Source of the DNA: Aliirhizobium wenxiniae
GTDB lineage: Bacteria; Pseudomonadota; Alphaproteobacteria; Rhizobiales; Rhizobiaceae
DNA length: 64,000 nucleotides
NCBI RefSeq assembly: GCF_019511445.1
Contig: NZ_JAEUAN010000001.1
Coordinates: 310,001 to 374,000 of the forward strand
Direction: 5' to 3'
This document shows, one piece after another, positions 18,221 to 26,268 of the stretch. The position numbers and the translations under genes are program-made. The notes under the pieces are model-generated. The model ran no database searches, was not told the origin of the DNA, and worked only from the letters and a program-made list of their open reading frames with translations. Position 1 is the first letter of the stretch. The number at the start of each line of letters is the position of its first letter.

Positions 18221-19479
18221 CTTCTGTGGCTGGCGAGACCTGGTTTCAGGATGCGGCCCTGCAACGCGTGATGGCGCTGCTGAATTCCGATGGTGGCGAG
18301 GCGCGGGTCGCGGGTGGCGCCGTGCGCAATGCGCTGATGGGGCTCGCCGTCGCCGATGTCGATATCGCGACGACGCTCAGACCAGAGATCGTGGTCGAGC
18401 GGGCGAAGGCTGCAGGCATCAAGGCGGTGCCGACGGGGATCGAGCACGGTACGGTGACGCTGGTTCTCGACGGCCGCGGTTTCGAGGTGACGACGCTGCG
18501 GCGGGATATCGAGACGAACGGACGCCATGCCGTGGTCGAGTTCGGCACCGACTGGAAGGCGGATGCGGAGCGGCGCGATCTGACGATCAATGCACTTTAT
18601 GCGGACGCCAAGGGCGAGGTGATCGATCTCGTCGAGGGCTTGAAGGATATCGAGACGCGCACGGTGCGCTTTATCGGTGATGCCAGCCAGCGGATAGCGG
18701 AGGATCATCTGCGCATCCTGCGGTTCTTCCGGTTCTTTGCCTATTATGGCTCGGGCCGGCCGGATGCGGATGGCCTCAGGGCCTGCGCACGCGCAAAGGA
18801 CATGCTGTCGAGCCTTTCGGCCGAGCGTGTCTGGACCGAAACGAAGAAGCTGCTAGGTGCGCCGGATCCTTCGCGGGCGCTTCTGTGGATGCGGCAGGCC
18901 GGTGTTTTGACGGCGATCCTGCCGGAGACGGAGAAATGGGGCATTGACGGCATTCATGCTCTCGTCGCGGCCGAACGGGCACTCGGCTGGAAGCCCGAGC
19001 CGCTGTTGCGGCTCGCGGCGATCGTGCCACCGGATGTCGAGCGGATGGCGGCGCTTGCAAAGCGGCTGAGGCTGTCGAATGCGGATGCGCTGAAGCTGCA
19101 GCAATGGGCGGCAACGACTGCGCCACCGGATGAAGTAACGGATGTCGGCTTTACTCGGCTGCTTTATCGCAATGATCGGCAGGGGATGATCTTTCGCCTG
19201 AAACTGGCGCTCGCTTCCGCGCGCGCGGTCGCCGAGGGCGATCCGGTGGCGATGCGCAAGAGCGCGAGGCTTTCGCAACTGCTGTCGATGACTGAAAAAT
19301 ATGTGAAGCCGAGCTTCCCGCTGTCCGGATCCGATGTGATCGCGGCTGGCATTCCGGCTGGCAAGCGGGTGGGCGAGATTTTGAAGGAACTCGAGGATTT
19401 CTGGATCAGCCGCAATTTCAATCCCGAGCGGCCCGAACTGGCCGCCCGTCTGGAAAACATGCTGAGCAACGGCAATTGA
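18217..19479 (+). CDS. cca: CCA tRNA nucleotidyltransferase
   Basis: 420 residues, class II poly(A) polymerase/CCA-adding fold. Motif A has GGAVRN at 33-38 and the catalytic aspartates in DVDIAT (Asp47, Asp49); RRDLTINAL is motif B, and ERVWTETKKLL lies in the neck region. It adds or repairs the 3' CCA of tRNA in the cytoplasm. Last gene of the DUF1285-nudL-cca operon, overlapping nudL by ATGA. It ends six bases before the convergent small DUF1059 gene. No terminator is evident. Confidence 0.92.
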   Translation: MTSVAGETWFQDAALQRVMALLNSDGGEARVAGGAVRNALMGLAVADVDIATTLRPEIVVERAKAAGIKAVPTGIEHGTVTLVLDGRGFEVTTLRRDIETNGRHAVVEFGTDWKADAERRDLTINALYADAKGEVIDLVEGLKDIETRTVRFIGDASQRIAEDHLRILRFFRFFAYYGSGRPDADGLRACARAKDMLSSLSAERVWTETKKLLGAPDPSRALLWMRQAGVLTAILPETEKWGIDGIHALVAAERALGWKPEPLLRLAAIVPPDVERMAALAKRLRLSNADALKLQQWAATTAPPDEVTDVGFTRLLYRNDRQGMIFRLKLALASARAVAEGDPVAMRKSARLSQLLSMTEKYVKPSFPLSGSDVIAAGIPAGKRVGEILKELEDFWISRNFNPERPELAARLENMLSNGN

Positions 19480-19485
19480 CGAGTC

Positions 19486-19674
19486 TCAAGCCGGCGCTTT
19501 CTCTTCGTTGCGGATGCGTGCCTTGATGTTCTCCACCATGTTTTCACGGATGATCTGTTCGCCGTGATCGCTGCGCATGTGTGCGACGGCGCGGCGTACG
19601 ATCTCCGCATCTTCCTCCGCACGCGTGTGCCATTGGCAGCCGGGCACGAGTGTGCCGCATTCGAAAAGGCGCAT
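19486..19674 (-). CDS. Small DUF1059-like protein
   Basis: 62 residues: MRLFECGTLVPGCQWHTRAE then repeated acidic helices. This matches the DUF1059 family of small, putatively metal-binding proteins, whose hallmark is Cys-x6/7-Cys-x-(W/A)-x-H near the N-terminus, followed by EEDAEIVRRAVAHMRSDHG. The ribosome-binding site decides the start: GGAGGT lies one base before an ATG at 19680 but seven bases before the ATG at 19674, which I use. Function unknown. Confidence 0.72.
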   Translation of the reverse strand: MRLFECGTLVPGCQWHTRAEEDAEIVRRAVAHMRSDHGEQIIRENMVENIKARIRNEEKAPA

Positions 19675-19736
19675 GGCCATTACCTCCCTGTGGTTGATAT
19701 CGGTCGCCCGCACAGGGCGACCCGAGTTAAACCAGA

Positions 19737-19779
19737 AAAGGCTGCCGAAGTTCCGCAGTTTCGCTGTCTTCGGCCTTTC
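19737..19779 (-). terminator. Imperfect hairpin after the 90-residue gene
   Basis: Arms AAAGG..CCGAAG and CTTCGGCCTTT enclose a loop of about 17 bases. It lies just downstream of the stop at 19792 (minus strand). The T run on that strand is only four bases, so it is a weak call. Confidence 0.4.
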
Positions 19780-19791
19780 AAAAGACCGCTG

Positions 19792-20064
19792 TTAATCGCG
19801 CATTGCCCAGGAGTGGAATACCGAGCCTGCCGGCGGGTTGACGGGAATTGCCGGTTTGTCATCGGCTGATGTCGAGCCCGGCTGCAAGCCGGCCAACTGG
19901 CGTTTTACCTGCGCTATGCAGAAGGAGAGTGGTAGTTCTCCGCCGCTCTTAACCCGCATTTCCGTTGCGAGGCGGTCAATCAGTTCGGACTTGCTTAATG
20001 CTCTGGAGTCTGCGTCGCCTTCAACAGGAGCGACGGATCGGGGCATGCTATTCGATGCTGTCAT
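19792..20064 (-). CDS. Hypothetical protein, 90 residues
   Basis: I do not recognise a family. The protein begins MTASNSMPRSVAPVEGDADS and has a central helical part (LSKSELIDRLATEMRVKSGG, LSFCIAQVKRQLAGL) with a low-complexity tail rich in Pro and Ala. There is no signal peptide or membrane segment. The start is well supported: GGGAGGAG lies six bases before the ATG at 20064, while a start nine codons upstream has none. Two adjacent palindromes lie 60-87 bases upstream and may be an operator (see 20124-20150). Confidence 0.62.
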   Translation of the reverse strand: MTASNSMPRSVAPVEGDADSRALSKSELIDRLATEMRVKSGGELPLSFCIAQVKRQLAGLQPGSTSADDKPAIPVNPPAGSVFHSWAMRD

Positions 20065-20123
20065 CGGATACTCCTCCCGGTTGATCTTCACAGACTAACA
20101 CCGGGAGAGAAGATTCGTGTATG

Positions 20124-20150
20124 ACATTTGTCAAATGTACGATGCCGTAC
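20124..20150. promoter_or_regulatory. Two adjacent palindromes upstream of the 90-residue gene
   Basis: ACATTTG-T-CAAATGT is a perfect 15-base palindrome (20124-20138). The last two bases open a second one, GTACG-ATGC-CGTAC (20137-20150). Both lie in the 127-base gap between hemF and the small gene, in the position expected of an operator. No binding protein can be named. Confidence 0.45.
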
Positions 20151-20191
20151 GAAAAATAGTTCGTGAGCGATCGTGATCCGGCTTACCGGTC

Positions 20192-21106
20192 TTACGGCCA
20201 GCGGACGGCAGGAGGCAGGGAGGACAGGATCGATTCCACGTTGCCGCCGGTCTTCAGGCCAAAGATCGTGCCGCGGTCGTAGAGCAGGTTGAACTCGACA
20301 TAGCGGCCACGGCGCACGAGTTGCTCGTCACGCTGTTCTTCCGTCCAGGGGGTGTTGAAATTCGACCGGACGATTTTCGGATAGACAAGGTTGAAGGCGC
20401 GGCCGACATCCTGAACAAAGGCGAAATCGGCATTCCAGCCGCCTTTTTCTTCCGGCGACTGCAGCCAGTCGAAGAAGATGCCGCCGATGCCGCGCGGTTC
20501 GTTGCGGTGCTTGAGGAAGAAGTATTCGTCGCACCACGCTTTGTAACGGGGGTATTCCGCGATCGCGTCATGACGGTTGCAGGTGATTTCCATGACGCGG
20601 TGGAAGAGTTGGGTGTCCGGGTCTTCCTGGGTTCGCCGGTCATTCAGCATCGGGGTCAGGTCGGCACCGCCGCCAAACCAGTTGCTGGAGGTCACCACCA
20701 TGCGGGTGTTCATGTGAACGGTCGGGACATTGGGGTTGACCGGGTGAGCAATCAACGAAATTCCGGTGGCCCAGAAGCGCGGATCTTCCTCGGCGCCGGG
20801 GACCTGGCCGCGGAAATCGGGCGAGAACTCGCCATGGACGGTGGAGGTGTGGACACCGACCTTTTCGAAGACGCGGCCTTCCATCATCGACATACGGCCA
20901 CCGCCGCCTTCACCATCATGGCGCAGCCAGTCCTTGCCAACGAAAGTGCCGGGGGGCTGGTCGGACAGCGGGCCGGCCAATTCCTGCTCAAGGGTTTCGA
21001 ATGAGGTGCAGATCGTATCGCGCAGGTTTTCGAACCACGCACGGGCGGCCTGCTTCTTGTCTTCGATATCTTCGGGCAGGCCTTTCGGCAGGTTCGGGCG
21101 TTCCAT
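20192..21106 (-). CDS. hemF: Oxygen-dependent coproporphyrinogen III oxidase
   Basis: 304 residues of the aerobic enzyme that decarboxylates coproporphyrinogen III to protoporphyrinogen IX in haem synthesis, in the cytoplasm. Conserved blocks include [27 protein letters not shown] and [14 protein letters not shown]. The start is the ATG giving MERPNLPKG, with AGGAA six bases upstream; two in-frame ATGs further up lack such a site. It stands alone, divergent from an 85-residue gene. Confidence 0.95.
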   Translation of the reverse strand: MERPNLPKGLPEDIEDKKQAARAWFENLRDTICTSFETLEQELAGPLSDQPPGTFVGKDWLRHDGEGGGGRMSMMEGRVFEKVGVHTSTVHGEFSPDFRGQVPGAEEDPRFWATGISLIAHPVNPNVPTVHMNTRMVVTSSNWFGGGADLTPMLNDRRTQEDPDTQLFHRVMEITCNRHDAIAEYPRYKAWCDEYFFLKHRNEPRGIGGIFFDWLQSPEEKGGWNADFAFVQDVGRAFNLVYPKIVRSNFNTPWTEEQRDEQLVRRGRYVEFNLLYDRGTIFGLKTGGNVESILSSLPPAVRWP

Positions 21107-21286
21107 TGCGGTTCCTCTCGTATTGCGCGGTCGATTCGTCTCCTCGGCCATCGCCATAACAGCAATGGCTATCGCGGGCTATTCCGCCAACTGTCCCGGG
21201 CTGCTCATCCATTGAAAATCGGACTCGCAAAACGTGCAGACCGCGCTTATCTTCGTTTATTAGCAAGGTGCGGATGAGAGGCTTTC

Positions 21287-21544
21287 ATGGCAAAATTCAC
21301 ACCACCGCCGCTCGACGGCTTGAAGCGGCGTATCGACCGCCACCGGCAGCATACGGCCGGAGAGCGTTCCGGCATGTTCGTGCGCGAAACCTTCCAGATG
21401 TCCCGGATCGAGGCTCGCGAAAAGGCGCGGGAGTGGTTCGAGGAATTCCCCAAGGCCGCCTATTGGACCGAGGTGGAAAGCTGGCGGCAAATGGATGGCG
21501 ACCAGATAGAATTCACCATGCGGCGGCTGCCGACGGCGGATTGA
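21287..21544 (+). CDS. Hypothetical protein, 85 residues
   Basis: I do not recognise a family. The protein is basic at its start (LKRRIDRHRQHTAG), has a helical middle (MSRIEAREKAREWFEEFP) and a C-terminal beta-like part (AAYWTEVESWRQMDGDQIEF). No membrane segment or Cys is present. GAGAGG precedes the ATG. It is divergent from hemF and convergent, 22 bases away, with the Na/Pi cotransporter. Confidence 0.65.
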   Translation: MAKFTPPPLDGLKRRIDRHRQHTAGERSGMFVRETFQMSRIEAREKAREWFEEFPKAAYWTEVESWRQMDGDQIEFTMRRLPTAD

Positions 21545-21566
21545 CGACGGCGACCGAATGGCGCTT

Positions 21567-23219
21567 TCAGGAACGCTGGTCGGCCTGACGCAGCCTGCTT
21601 TCGATGAGCGAACCGCTTTCGTCCAGAATGGGGTGGGCGACGGAGACGATATGGGCATTGATGCGCTTGAGATCGCGCAGCATGTCGAGATGTATCGAAC
21701 TCGTCTGCAGGCTTTCGAGCTTGCCTGCTCTCAAGCGTTCGAGATGACTTTCCGCGGAGCGTTTTTCCAGCCGGCGGACATCCACCTTGATCTCCATCAG
21801 CCGTCTTGCGAGGTTTACGTCGCCCGTAACGAAGACGCTCTGGGCGGTGCGCAGGTTGTCGATGGTGAGATCGAAAAGGTCGGCCAGTTCCTTGTAGCCG
21901 TCGTCTGAGAATTTCAGCCCCTTGCCGATCTTCTTGCCCAACTGGTCGCAAAGGCCTTTTTCGATGATGTCACCCATGTGTTCGAGATTGATCGCGTAGT
22001 CGATGATCGCGATCGAGCGCTTGGCATTGTCATGCTCAAGCCCCTTTTGGCCGAGCTTGGACAGATAGAGTTTCACATCCTGCTGCAACCGGTCGACCCT
22101 GCCTTCCAGAAGGGCGATGTCCTTCAATGGGGCAAGATCATTGTTCTTGAAGGCGTTTTCGGTGCGGATCAGCATGCGCTCGATCTGGTCGCCGACGCTC
22201 AGCACCTCACGCGTTGCATTGGCGAGCGCACGTACCGGATCGTCGAGTTCTTCGGGATCGAGGAATTGTGGCCCGGTTTCCTTTTCCGGCTCGTCGGGGA
22301 TCAGGCGGGTCATGAGGTCTGATATCAGGCCGGCGAAAGGCCAGGCGACGAGTGCCAGAAGCAGATTGAAGGCGAGGTGGGCATCGACCGGCAGCTTTGC
22401 CGGCGAGACCGGCAGCATCTGCAGAAGGTCTGCGGCTGCGCCTGCAAGCGGAAGCGCGAGCGCACAGCCGATGGCGCGGACGAGAAGATTGCCGCGGGTG
22501 ATGCGGCGCGCTTCGGGCGAGCTTGACAATGTAGCGACGACCGGAGGAATGGCGCCGCCCAGATTTGCCCCGAGGATCAGCACGACAACAAGACCCGGCG
22601 AGGCGATGCCACTCGAGGCCAGCGACAGGACGAGGATGACGATCGCAAGGCTGGACGAAGAGATGAAGGCGAGGGCGGCGGAAAAGAGAAGTGCCACAAG
22701 CCAGCTGGCATCGAGCAGGTTGAGGAATGCCGCGAGAGCCGGCGACTGCCGCATGGGCTCGGTCGCCATGCCGAGAAGCTGAAGAGAAAGCAGCATCAGG
22801 CCGATGCCGATCAGCGCCGTTCCCAGCCCCTTGCGGGCGGCCGAGCCGTTGCGCAGCAGAATCAGGCCGACAAGCAGCAGAAGCGGTGCAAAGGCCTCCG
22901 TACCGGCTGCGACCAGCCAGGCGGTGATGGCGGTGCCGATATTGGCGCCGAGAAGGACGATCTGCGCCATGCGCGGATTGACGAGGCCACGTTCGGCAAA
23001 GGAGGCCGTCATCAGGGCCGTGGCGGTGGAGCTTTGCAGGGCGATGGTGGCGACGAGGCCGGACAGGATGGAACGCAGGCCGCTTCTCGTGCTGTTGGCC
23101 AGTCCGGTTCTCAACCGCGCACCGAAGGCGCGGGTCACGCCTTCCTTCACCTGCGCAAGGCCGAACAGAAGCAGTGCGACTGCACCGAGAATATTGATGA
23201 CGACGAGCGTCGATTGCAC
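21567..23219 (-). CDS. Na/Pi cotransporter family protein with PhoU-like C-terminus
   Basis: 550 residues. Two Na/Pi-cotransporter repeats carry the signature QSSTAT (residues 62-67) and its counterpart SSSSLA (about 187), inside eight or more hydrophobic segments. From about residue 340 the protein is cytoplasmic and helical (EQIERML..., IDYAINLEHMGDIIEKGL), like PhoU. This is the NptA/YjbB architecture, linked in other bacteria to phosphate transport or export. A degenerate Pho box lies 59 bases upstream of the start. Monocistronic as far as can be seen. Confidence 0.88.
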   Translation of the reverse strand: MQSTLVVINILGAVALLLFGLAQVKEGVTRAFGARLRTGLANSTRSGLRSILSGLVATIALQSSTATALMTASFAERGLVNPRMAQIVLLGANIGTAITAWLVAAGTEAFAPLLLLVGLILLRNGSAARKGLGTALIGIGLMLLSLQLLGMATEPMRQSPALAAFLNLLDASWLVALLFSAALAFISSSSLAIVILVLSLASSGIASPGLVVVLILGANLGGAIPPVVATLSSSPEARRITRGNLLVRAIGCALALPLAGAAADLLQMLPVSPAKLPVDAHLAFNLLLALVAWPFAGLISDLMTRLIPDEPEKETGPQFLDPEELDDPVRALANATREVLSVGDQIERMLIRTENAFKNNDLAPLKDIALLEGRVDRLQQDVKLYLSKLGQKGLEHDNAKRSIAIIDYAINLEHMGDIIEKGLCDQLGKKIGKGLKFSDDGYKELADLFDLTIDNLRTAQSVFVTGDVNLARRLMEIKVDVRRLEKRSAESHLERLRAGKLESLQTSSIHLDMLRDLKRINAHIVSVAHPILDESGSLIESRLRQADQRS

Positions 23220-23277
23220 TCCAAACTCCCCGAAAAGATCATGGAAAAGAGAGGGCTGGTCCGTTGCCGGCTAATGA

Positions 23278-23295
23278 ATGATAGACCTTTTACAG
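23278..23295 (-). promoter_or_regulatory. Possible degenerate Pho box
   Basis: Read on the minus strand, CTGTAAA-AGGT-CTATCAT has the 7-4-7 form of a PhoB site (CTGTCAT N4 CTGTCAT), matching in 5 and 6 of 7 positions of the two half-sites. It is 59 bases upstream of the Na/Pi cotransporter start. Confidence 0.35.
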
Positions 23296-23344
23296 CCCCG
23301 TTCAAGTCGCAGTGTGCGGCGCGTTCTTTTGTTTTTGCGCAAGT

Positions 23345-23809
23345 CTATCCCTGCCAGGCCGTCTGGCGCATGGCTTCGCCGGCGATCATTGCCGCCGACA
23401 TGGCGACGTTGATCGAGCGCTGGCCTTCCTGCATCGGGATCAGGATGCGGCCTTCCACGACATCATGAACATGATCCGGCACACCTGCGCTTTCGCGGCC
23501 GAAGAGCAGGATATCGCCTTCGCGGTAGGCAAACTGAGTATAGGGTTCGGGCGATTTCGTCGTGGCAAGCACCAGACGCCGGCCGTGTTCTCGCCGCCAT
23601 GTGTCGAATTGCTGCCAGTTGACGTGACGGGTGAGCGAGACCGCCGACAGATAATCCATGCCCGCGCGTTTGAGGTTGCGGTCGGAAATGTCGAAGCCGG
23701 CCGGTTCTATGATGTCGACGCCGAGCCCCAGGCAGGCGGCGAGGCGCAGGATCGTGCCGGTATTGCCGGGAATGTCGGGCTGGTAGAGGGCGATGCGCAG
23801 GTCTGTCAT
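23345..23809 (-). CDS. trmL: tRNA (cytidine(34)-2'-O)-methyltransferase
   Basis: 154 residues of the SPOUT fold, close to the minimal TrmL length. Motifs are LYQPDIPGNTGTILRLAACL at the N-terminus, LLFGRESAGVP in the middle and RILIPMQEGQRSINVAMSAA at the knot. It methylates the wobble base of tRNA-Leu isoacceptors using SAM. The start giving MTDLRIALYQ is chosen because the family motif begins there; the frame is open 12 codons further. Confidence 0.92.
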   Translation of the reverse strand: MTDLRIALYQPDIPGNTGTILRLAACLGLGVDIIEPAGFDISDRNLKRAGMDYLSAVSLTRHVNWQQFDTWRREHGRRLVLATTKSPEPYTQFAYREGDILLFGRESAGVPDHVHDVVEGRILIPMQEGQRSINVAMSAAMIAGEAMRQTAWQG

Positions 23810-24210
23810 GGGGGCTGAATAGCGGAGATGGCGCCGCTGGCTCAAGTCTTTTTCGGCGGCATTCCGGTGCCGTCATCGGAGTGTCACGAGGGCGTCGCAA
23901 GCTTGTCATCAGGGCGTGAGACTGCGATTGGGTCTTTTCAATTTTGCCGCGAGCGTGTAGAAGGGCGGCGTGTTCAACGCCCATTTTGGAGGCCTACATG
24001 GATATGACCGTGCTCTCGCGCCTCCGTCAGTCGGTTCTTCGTCTGGCCTGAGGCGTTCGCGGTTCACGCAAGGTCTTTTCTCTTCACTGATCCGCTTTTT
24101 GTCCGTTCGTGGCCGCTCAAGGTCATGCCTGATTTTTCTCTCAAGCCGCAGCCGGGTAGACGTTTCGCCCCCGGATAGCCTGAGAGATGTCCGTCCGTCG
24201 GAGCCTATTC
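23810..24210. other. Divergent intergenic region between trmL and the first ABC gene
   Basis: About 400 bases without an annotated enzyme gene. It must hold promoters for both directions. It also contains a 17-codon ORF with a strong ribosome-binding site (23998-24051), described separately. The 159 bases between that ORF and the ABC start show no clear terminator hairpin. Confidence 0.6.
23998..24051 (+). CDS. Short upstream ORF (17 residues), possible leader peptide
   Basis: GGAGG at 23988-23992 stands five bases before an ATG that opens MDMTVLSRLRQSVLRLA followed by TGA. This is the best ribosome-binding site in the region, better than that of the ABC gene 160 bases downstream. The peptide is basic and rich in Leu, Arg and Ser. 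It could be a regulatory leader whose translation controls the downstream transporter gene, or a real micro-protein. Nothing proves translation. Confidence 0.4.
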   Translation: MDMTVLSRLRQSVLRLA

Positions 24211-26064
24211 ATGTTTTCGTGGTTTGAACGCCGTCTCAATCCTTATCCTGCCGACCAGCCGACTTTGCCGCCCAAGGGGCTTTTCGCATTCTGCTGGCAC
24301 TATACCAAGCCGACCTGGCCCTGGCTGCTTTTGCTCGGCAGTTGCTCGCTCGCCATCGCCGTGGCGGAAGTCCTTCTCTATCAGTTCCTCGGCAATATCG
24401 TCGATTGGCTGGCTGCGGCCGACCGTCAGACGTTCCTCGCGGACGAGGGGAGCAAGCTTATCTGGATGGCGGCGCTGGTGCTTGTCGGTTTGCCGCTGGC
24501 CGGTGCGATCCATACGGTGACCATGCATCAGGTGCTCGCCGGCAATTATCCGATGATTGCGCGCTGGCAGATGCATCGTTTCCTGCTGCGGCATTCGATG
24601 GCCTTCTTCGCCAATGAATTTGCCGGGCGGGTTTCGACCAAGGTGATGCAGACGTCGCTTGCGGTGCGCGAAGCGACGATGAAGATCATCGACGTCTTCG
24701 TCTACGCCATCGGCTTCTTCGTCTCGATGCTGGCGCTTGTCGTGGCCGTCGAGTGGAGATTGGTGCTGCCGCTGATCCTGTGGTTCGTCTTCTATGTGCT
24801 GATCCTGCGTTACTTCGTTCCGAAACTGCGCAAGCTTTCCAGCGAGCAGGCCGATGCCCGCTCGATGATGACGGGGCGCATCGTCGACAGCTATACCAAT
24901 ATCGGTACGGTCAAGCTGTTCTCCCATGCCGGGCGGGAGGAAAGCTATGCCAAGGAAGGGATGAACGAGTTCCTCGGCACGGTTCACCGGCAGATGCGCC
25001 AGATCAGCCTCTTGAACATCTTTGTCGATATCAACAATGCGCTCACGGTGTTTGCGGTTGCTGCCCTTGGTATCTGGCTTTGGATGGCCGGCGGCGTCAG
25101 CGTCGGTTCGATCGCGGTCGCCATCGGCCTTGCGATGCGCATCAACGGCATGTCGCAATGGATCATGTGGGAAGTAACGGCGCTCTTCGAGGCGATCGGT
25201 ACGGTCTATGACGGCATGAACATGATGACCAAGCCGCATGATGTTACGGACGCTACTGGTGCTCGCGCGCTCGCCACCCAGAAGGGGCATATCCGTTACG
25301 AAACCGTCCGCTTCCATTACGGAAAGAGCAAGGGCGTAATCGACGGGCTGACGCTCGATATTGCGGCCGGACAGAAGGTCGGTCTCGTCGGTCGCTCGGG
25401 CGCCGGCAAGACGACGCTGATGAACCTGCTTCTACGCTTCTACGATCTGGAAGGTGGCAAGATCATCATCGACGGTCAGGATATCGCGTCGGTGACGCAG
25501 GATAGCCTGCGCGGCATGATCGGTGTCGTGACGCAGGATACGTCGCTCCTGCACCGTTCGATCCGCGACAACATCGCCTATGGTCGTCCGGATGCAAGCG
25601 ATGCTGAAATCATCCAGGCAGCGAAGCGCGCAAACGCCTTCGAGTTCATCGAGGGACTTTCCGACCTGCAGGGTCGTACCGGTCTCGATGCCCATGTGGG
25701 CGAGCGGGGCGTGAAGCTTTCCGGCGGCCAGCGTCAGCGGATCGCGATCGCCCGCGTCTTCCTCAAGGATGCGCCAATCCTGGTGCTCGATGAGGCGACA
25801 TCGGCGCTCGATTCGGAAGTCGAGGCTGCGATCCAGGAAAACCTGTTTGCGCTGATGCAGGGCAAGACAGTGATTGCAATCGCGCACCGTCTGTCGACGC
25901 TCACCGAAATGGATCGCCTGATCGTGCTCGACAAGGGCCGGATCGTGGAGACCGGAACCCATGAGCAGTTGGCCTCCGCAGGTGGCATCTATGGCGATCT
26001 CTGGCACCGCCAGTCAGGTGGCTTTCTCGGTGATCAATCGACCGAAGAGGAGGCGGCGGAGTAA
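24211..26064 (+). CDS. ABC exporter half-transporter (permease-ATPase fusion), first copy
   Basis: 617 residues. About six hydrophobic segments in residues 20-310 form the exporter membrane domain. The ATPase has Walker A GRSGAGKTT (near 393), signature LSGGQRQR (near 503), Walker B ILVLDEATSALD (near 523) and H-loop IAHRLST. All catalytic elements are intact. It is a paralog of the protein at 28330-30195 and may pair with it as a heterodimer or work alone. Substrate unknown; lipids, peptides and drugs are handled by relatives. I use the ATG giving MFSWFERRL; an ATG eight codons upstream is possible. Confidence 0.88.
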   Translation: MFSWFERRLNPYPADQPTLPPKGLFAFCWHYTKPTWPWLLLLGSCSLAIAVAEVLLYQFLGNIVDWLAAADRQTFLADEGSKLIWMAALVLVGLPLAGAIHTVTMHQVLAGNYPMIARWQMHRFLLRHSMAFFANEFAGRVSTKVMQTSLAVREATMKIIDVFVYAIGFFVSMLALVVAVEWRLVLPLILWFVFYVLILRYFVPKLRKLSSEQADARSMMTGRIVDSYTNIGTVKLFSHAGREESYAKEGMNEFLGTVHRQMRQISLLNIFVDINNALTVFAVAALGIWLWMAGGVSVGSIAVAIGLAMRINGMSQWIMWEVTALFEAIGTVYDGMNMMTKPHDVTDATGARALATQKGHIRYETVRFHYGKSKGVIDGLTLDIAAGQKVGLVGRSGAGKTTLMNLLLRFYDLEGGKIIIDGQDIASVTQDSLRGMIGVVTQDTSLLHRSIRDNIAYGRPDASDAEIIQAAKRANAFEFIEGLSDLQGRTGLDAHVGERGVKLSGGQRQRIAIARVFLKDAPILVLDEATSALDSEVEAAIQENLFALMQGKTVIAIAHRLSTLTEMDRLIVLDKGRIVETGTHEQLASAGGIYGDLWHRQSGGFLGDQSTEEEAAE

Positions 26065-26119
26065 TCCGCCGCTTTTCAATTCAGGCATAAGATCTGCGAC
26101 GAAATGAGACATGCGGAGA

Positions 26120-26146
26120 AATGCCCCTGCTATTTTTAGGGGTATT
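26120..26146 (+). terminator. Imperfect hairpin after the first ABC gene
   Basis: AATGCCCCT / AGGGGTATT around a nine-base AT-rich loop, 56 bases after the ABC stop. The T tract follows only after another 10 bases, so termination strength is doubtful. Confidence 0.35.
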
Positions 26147-26268
26147 CGTTGTCGCACTTTTTTTGATCACATCAATTAGCATGGGCTGGTAAGCCTTTGT
26201 TTATCTGAAGCTGTCAGTGGATTGCATAAGGTGCATGGCACCGTTGCAAATTCTTGATGGTAGAGACG

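Noticed and set aside
26163..26175. TTGAT-CAC-ATCAA palindrome upstream of the chemotaxis receptor, like an FNR/FixK box
   Set aside because: The spacer is three bases, whereas the family operator needs four; half-site geometry would be wrong.
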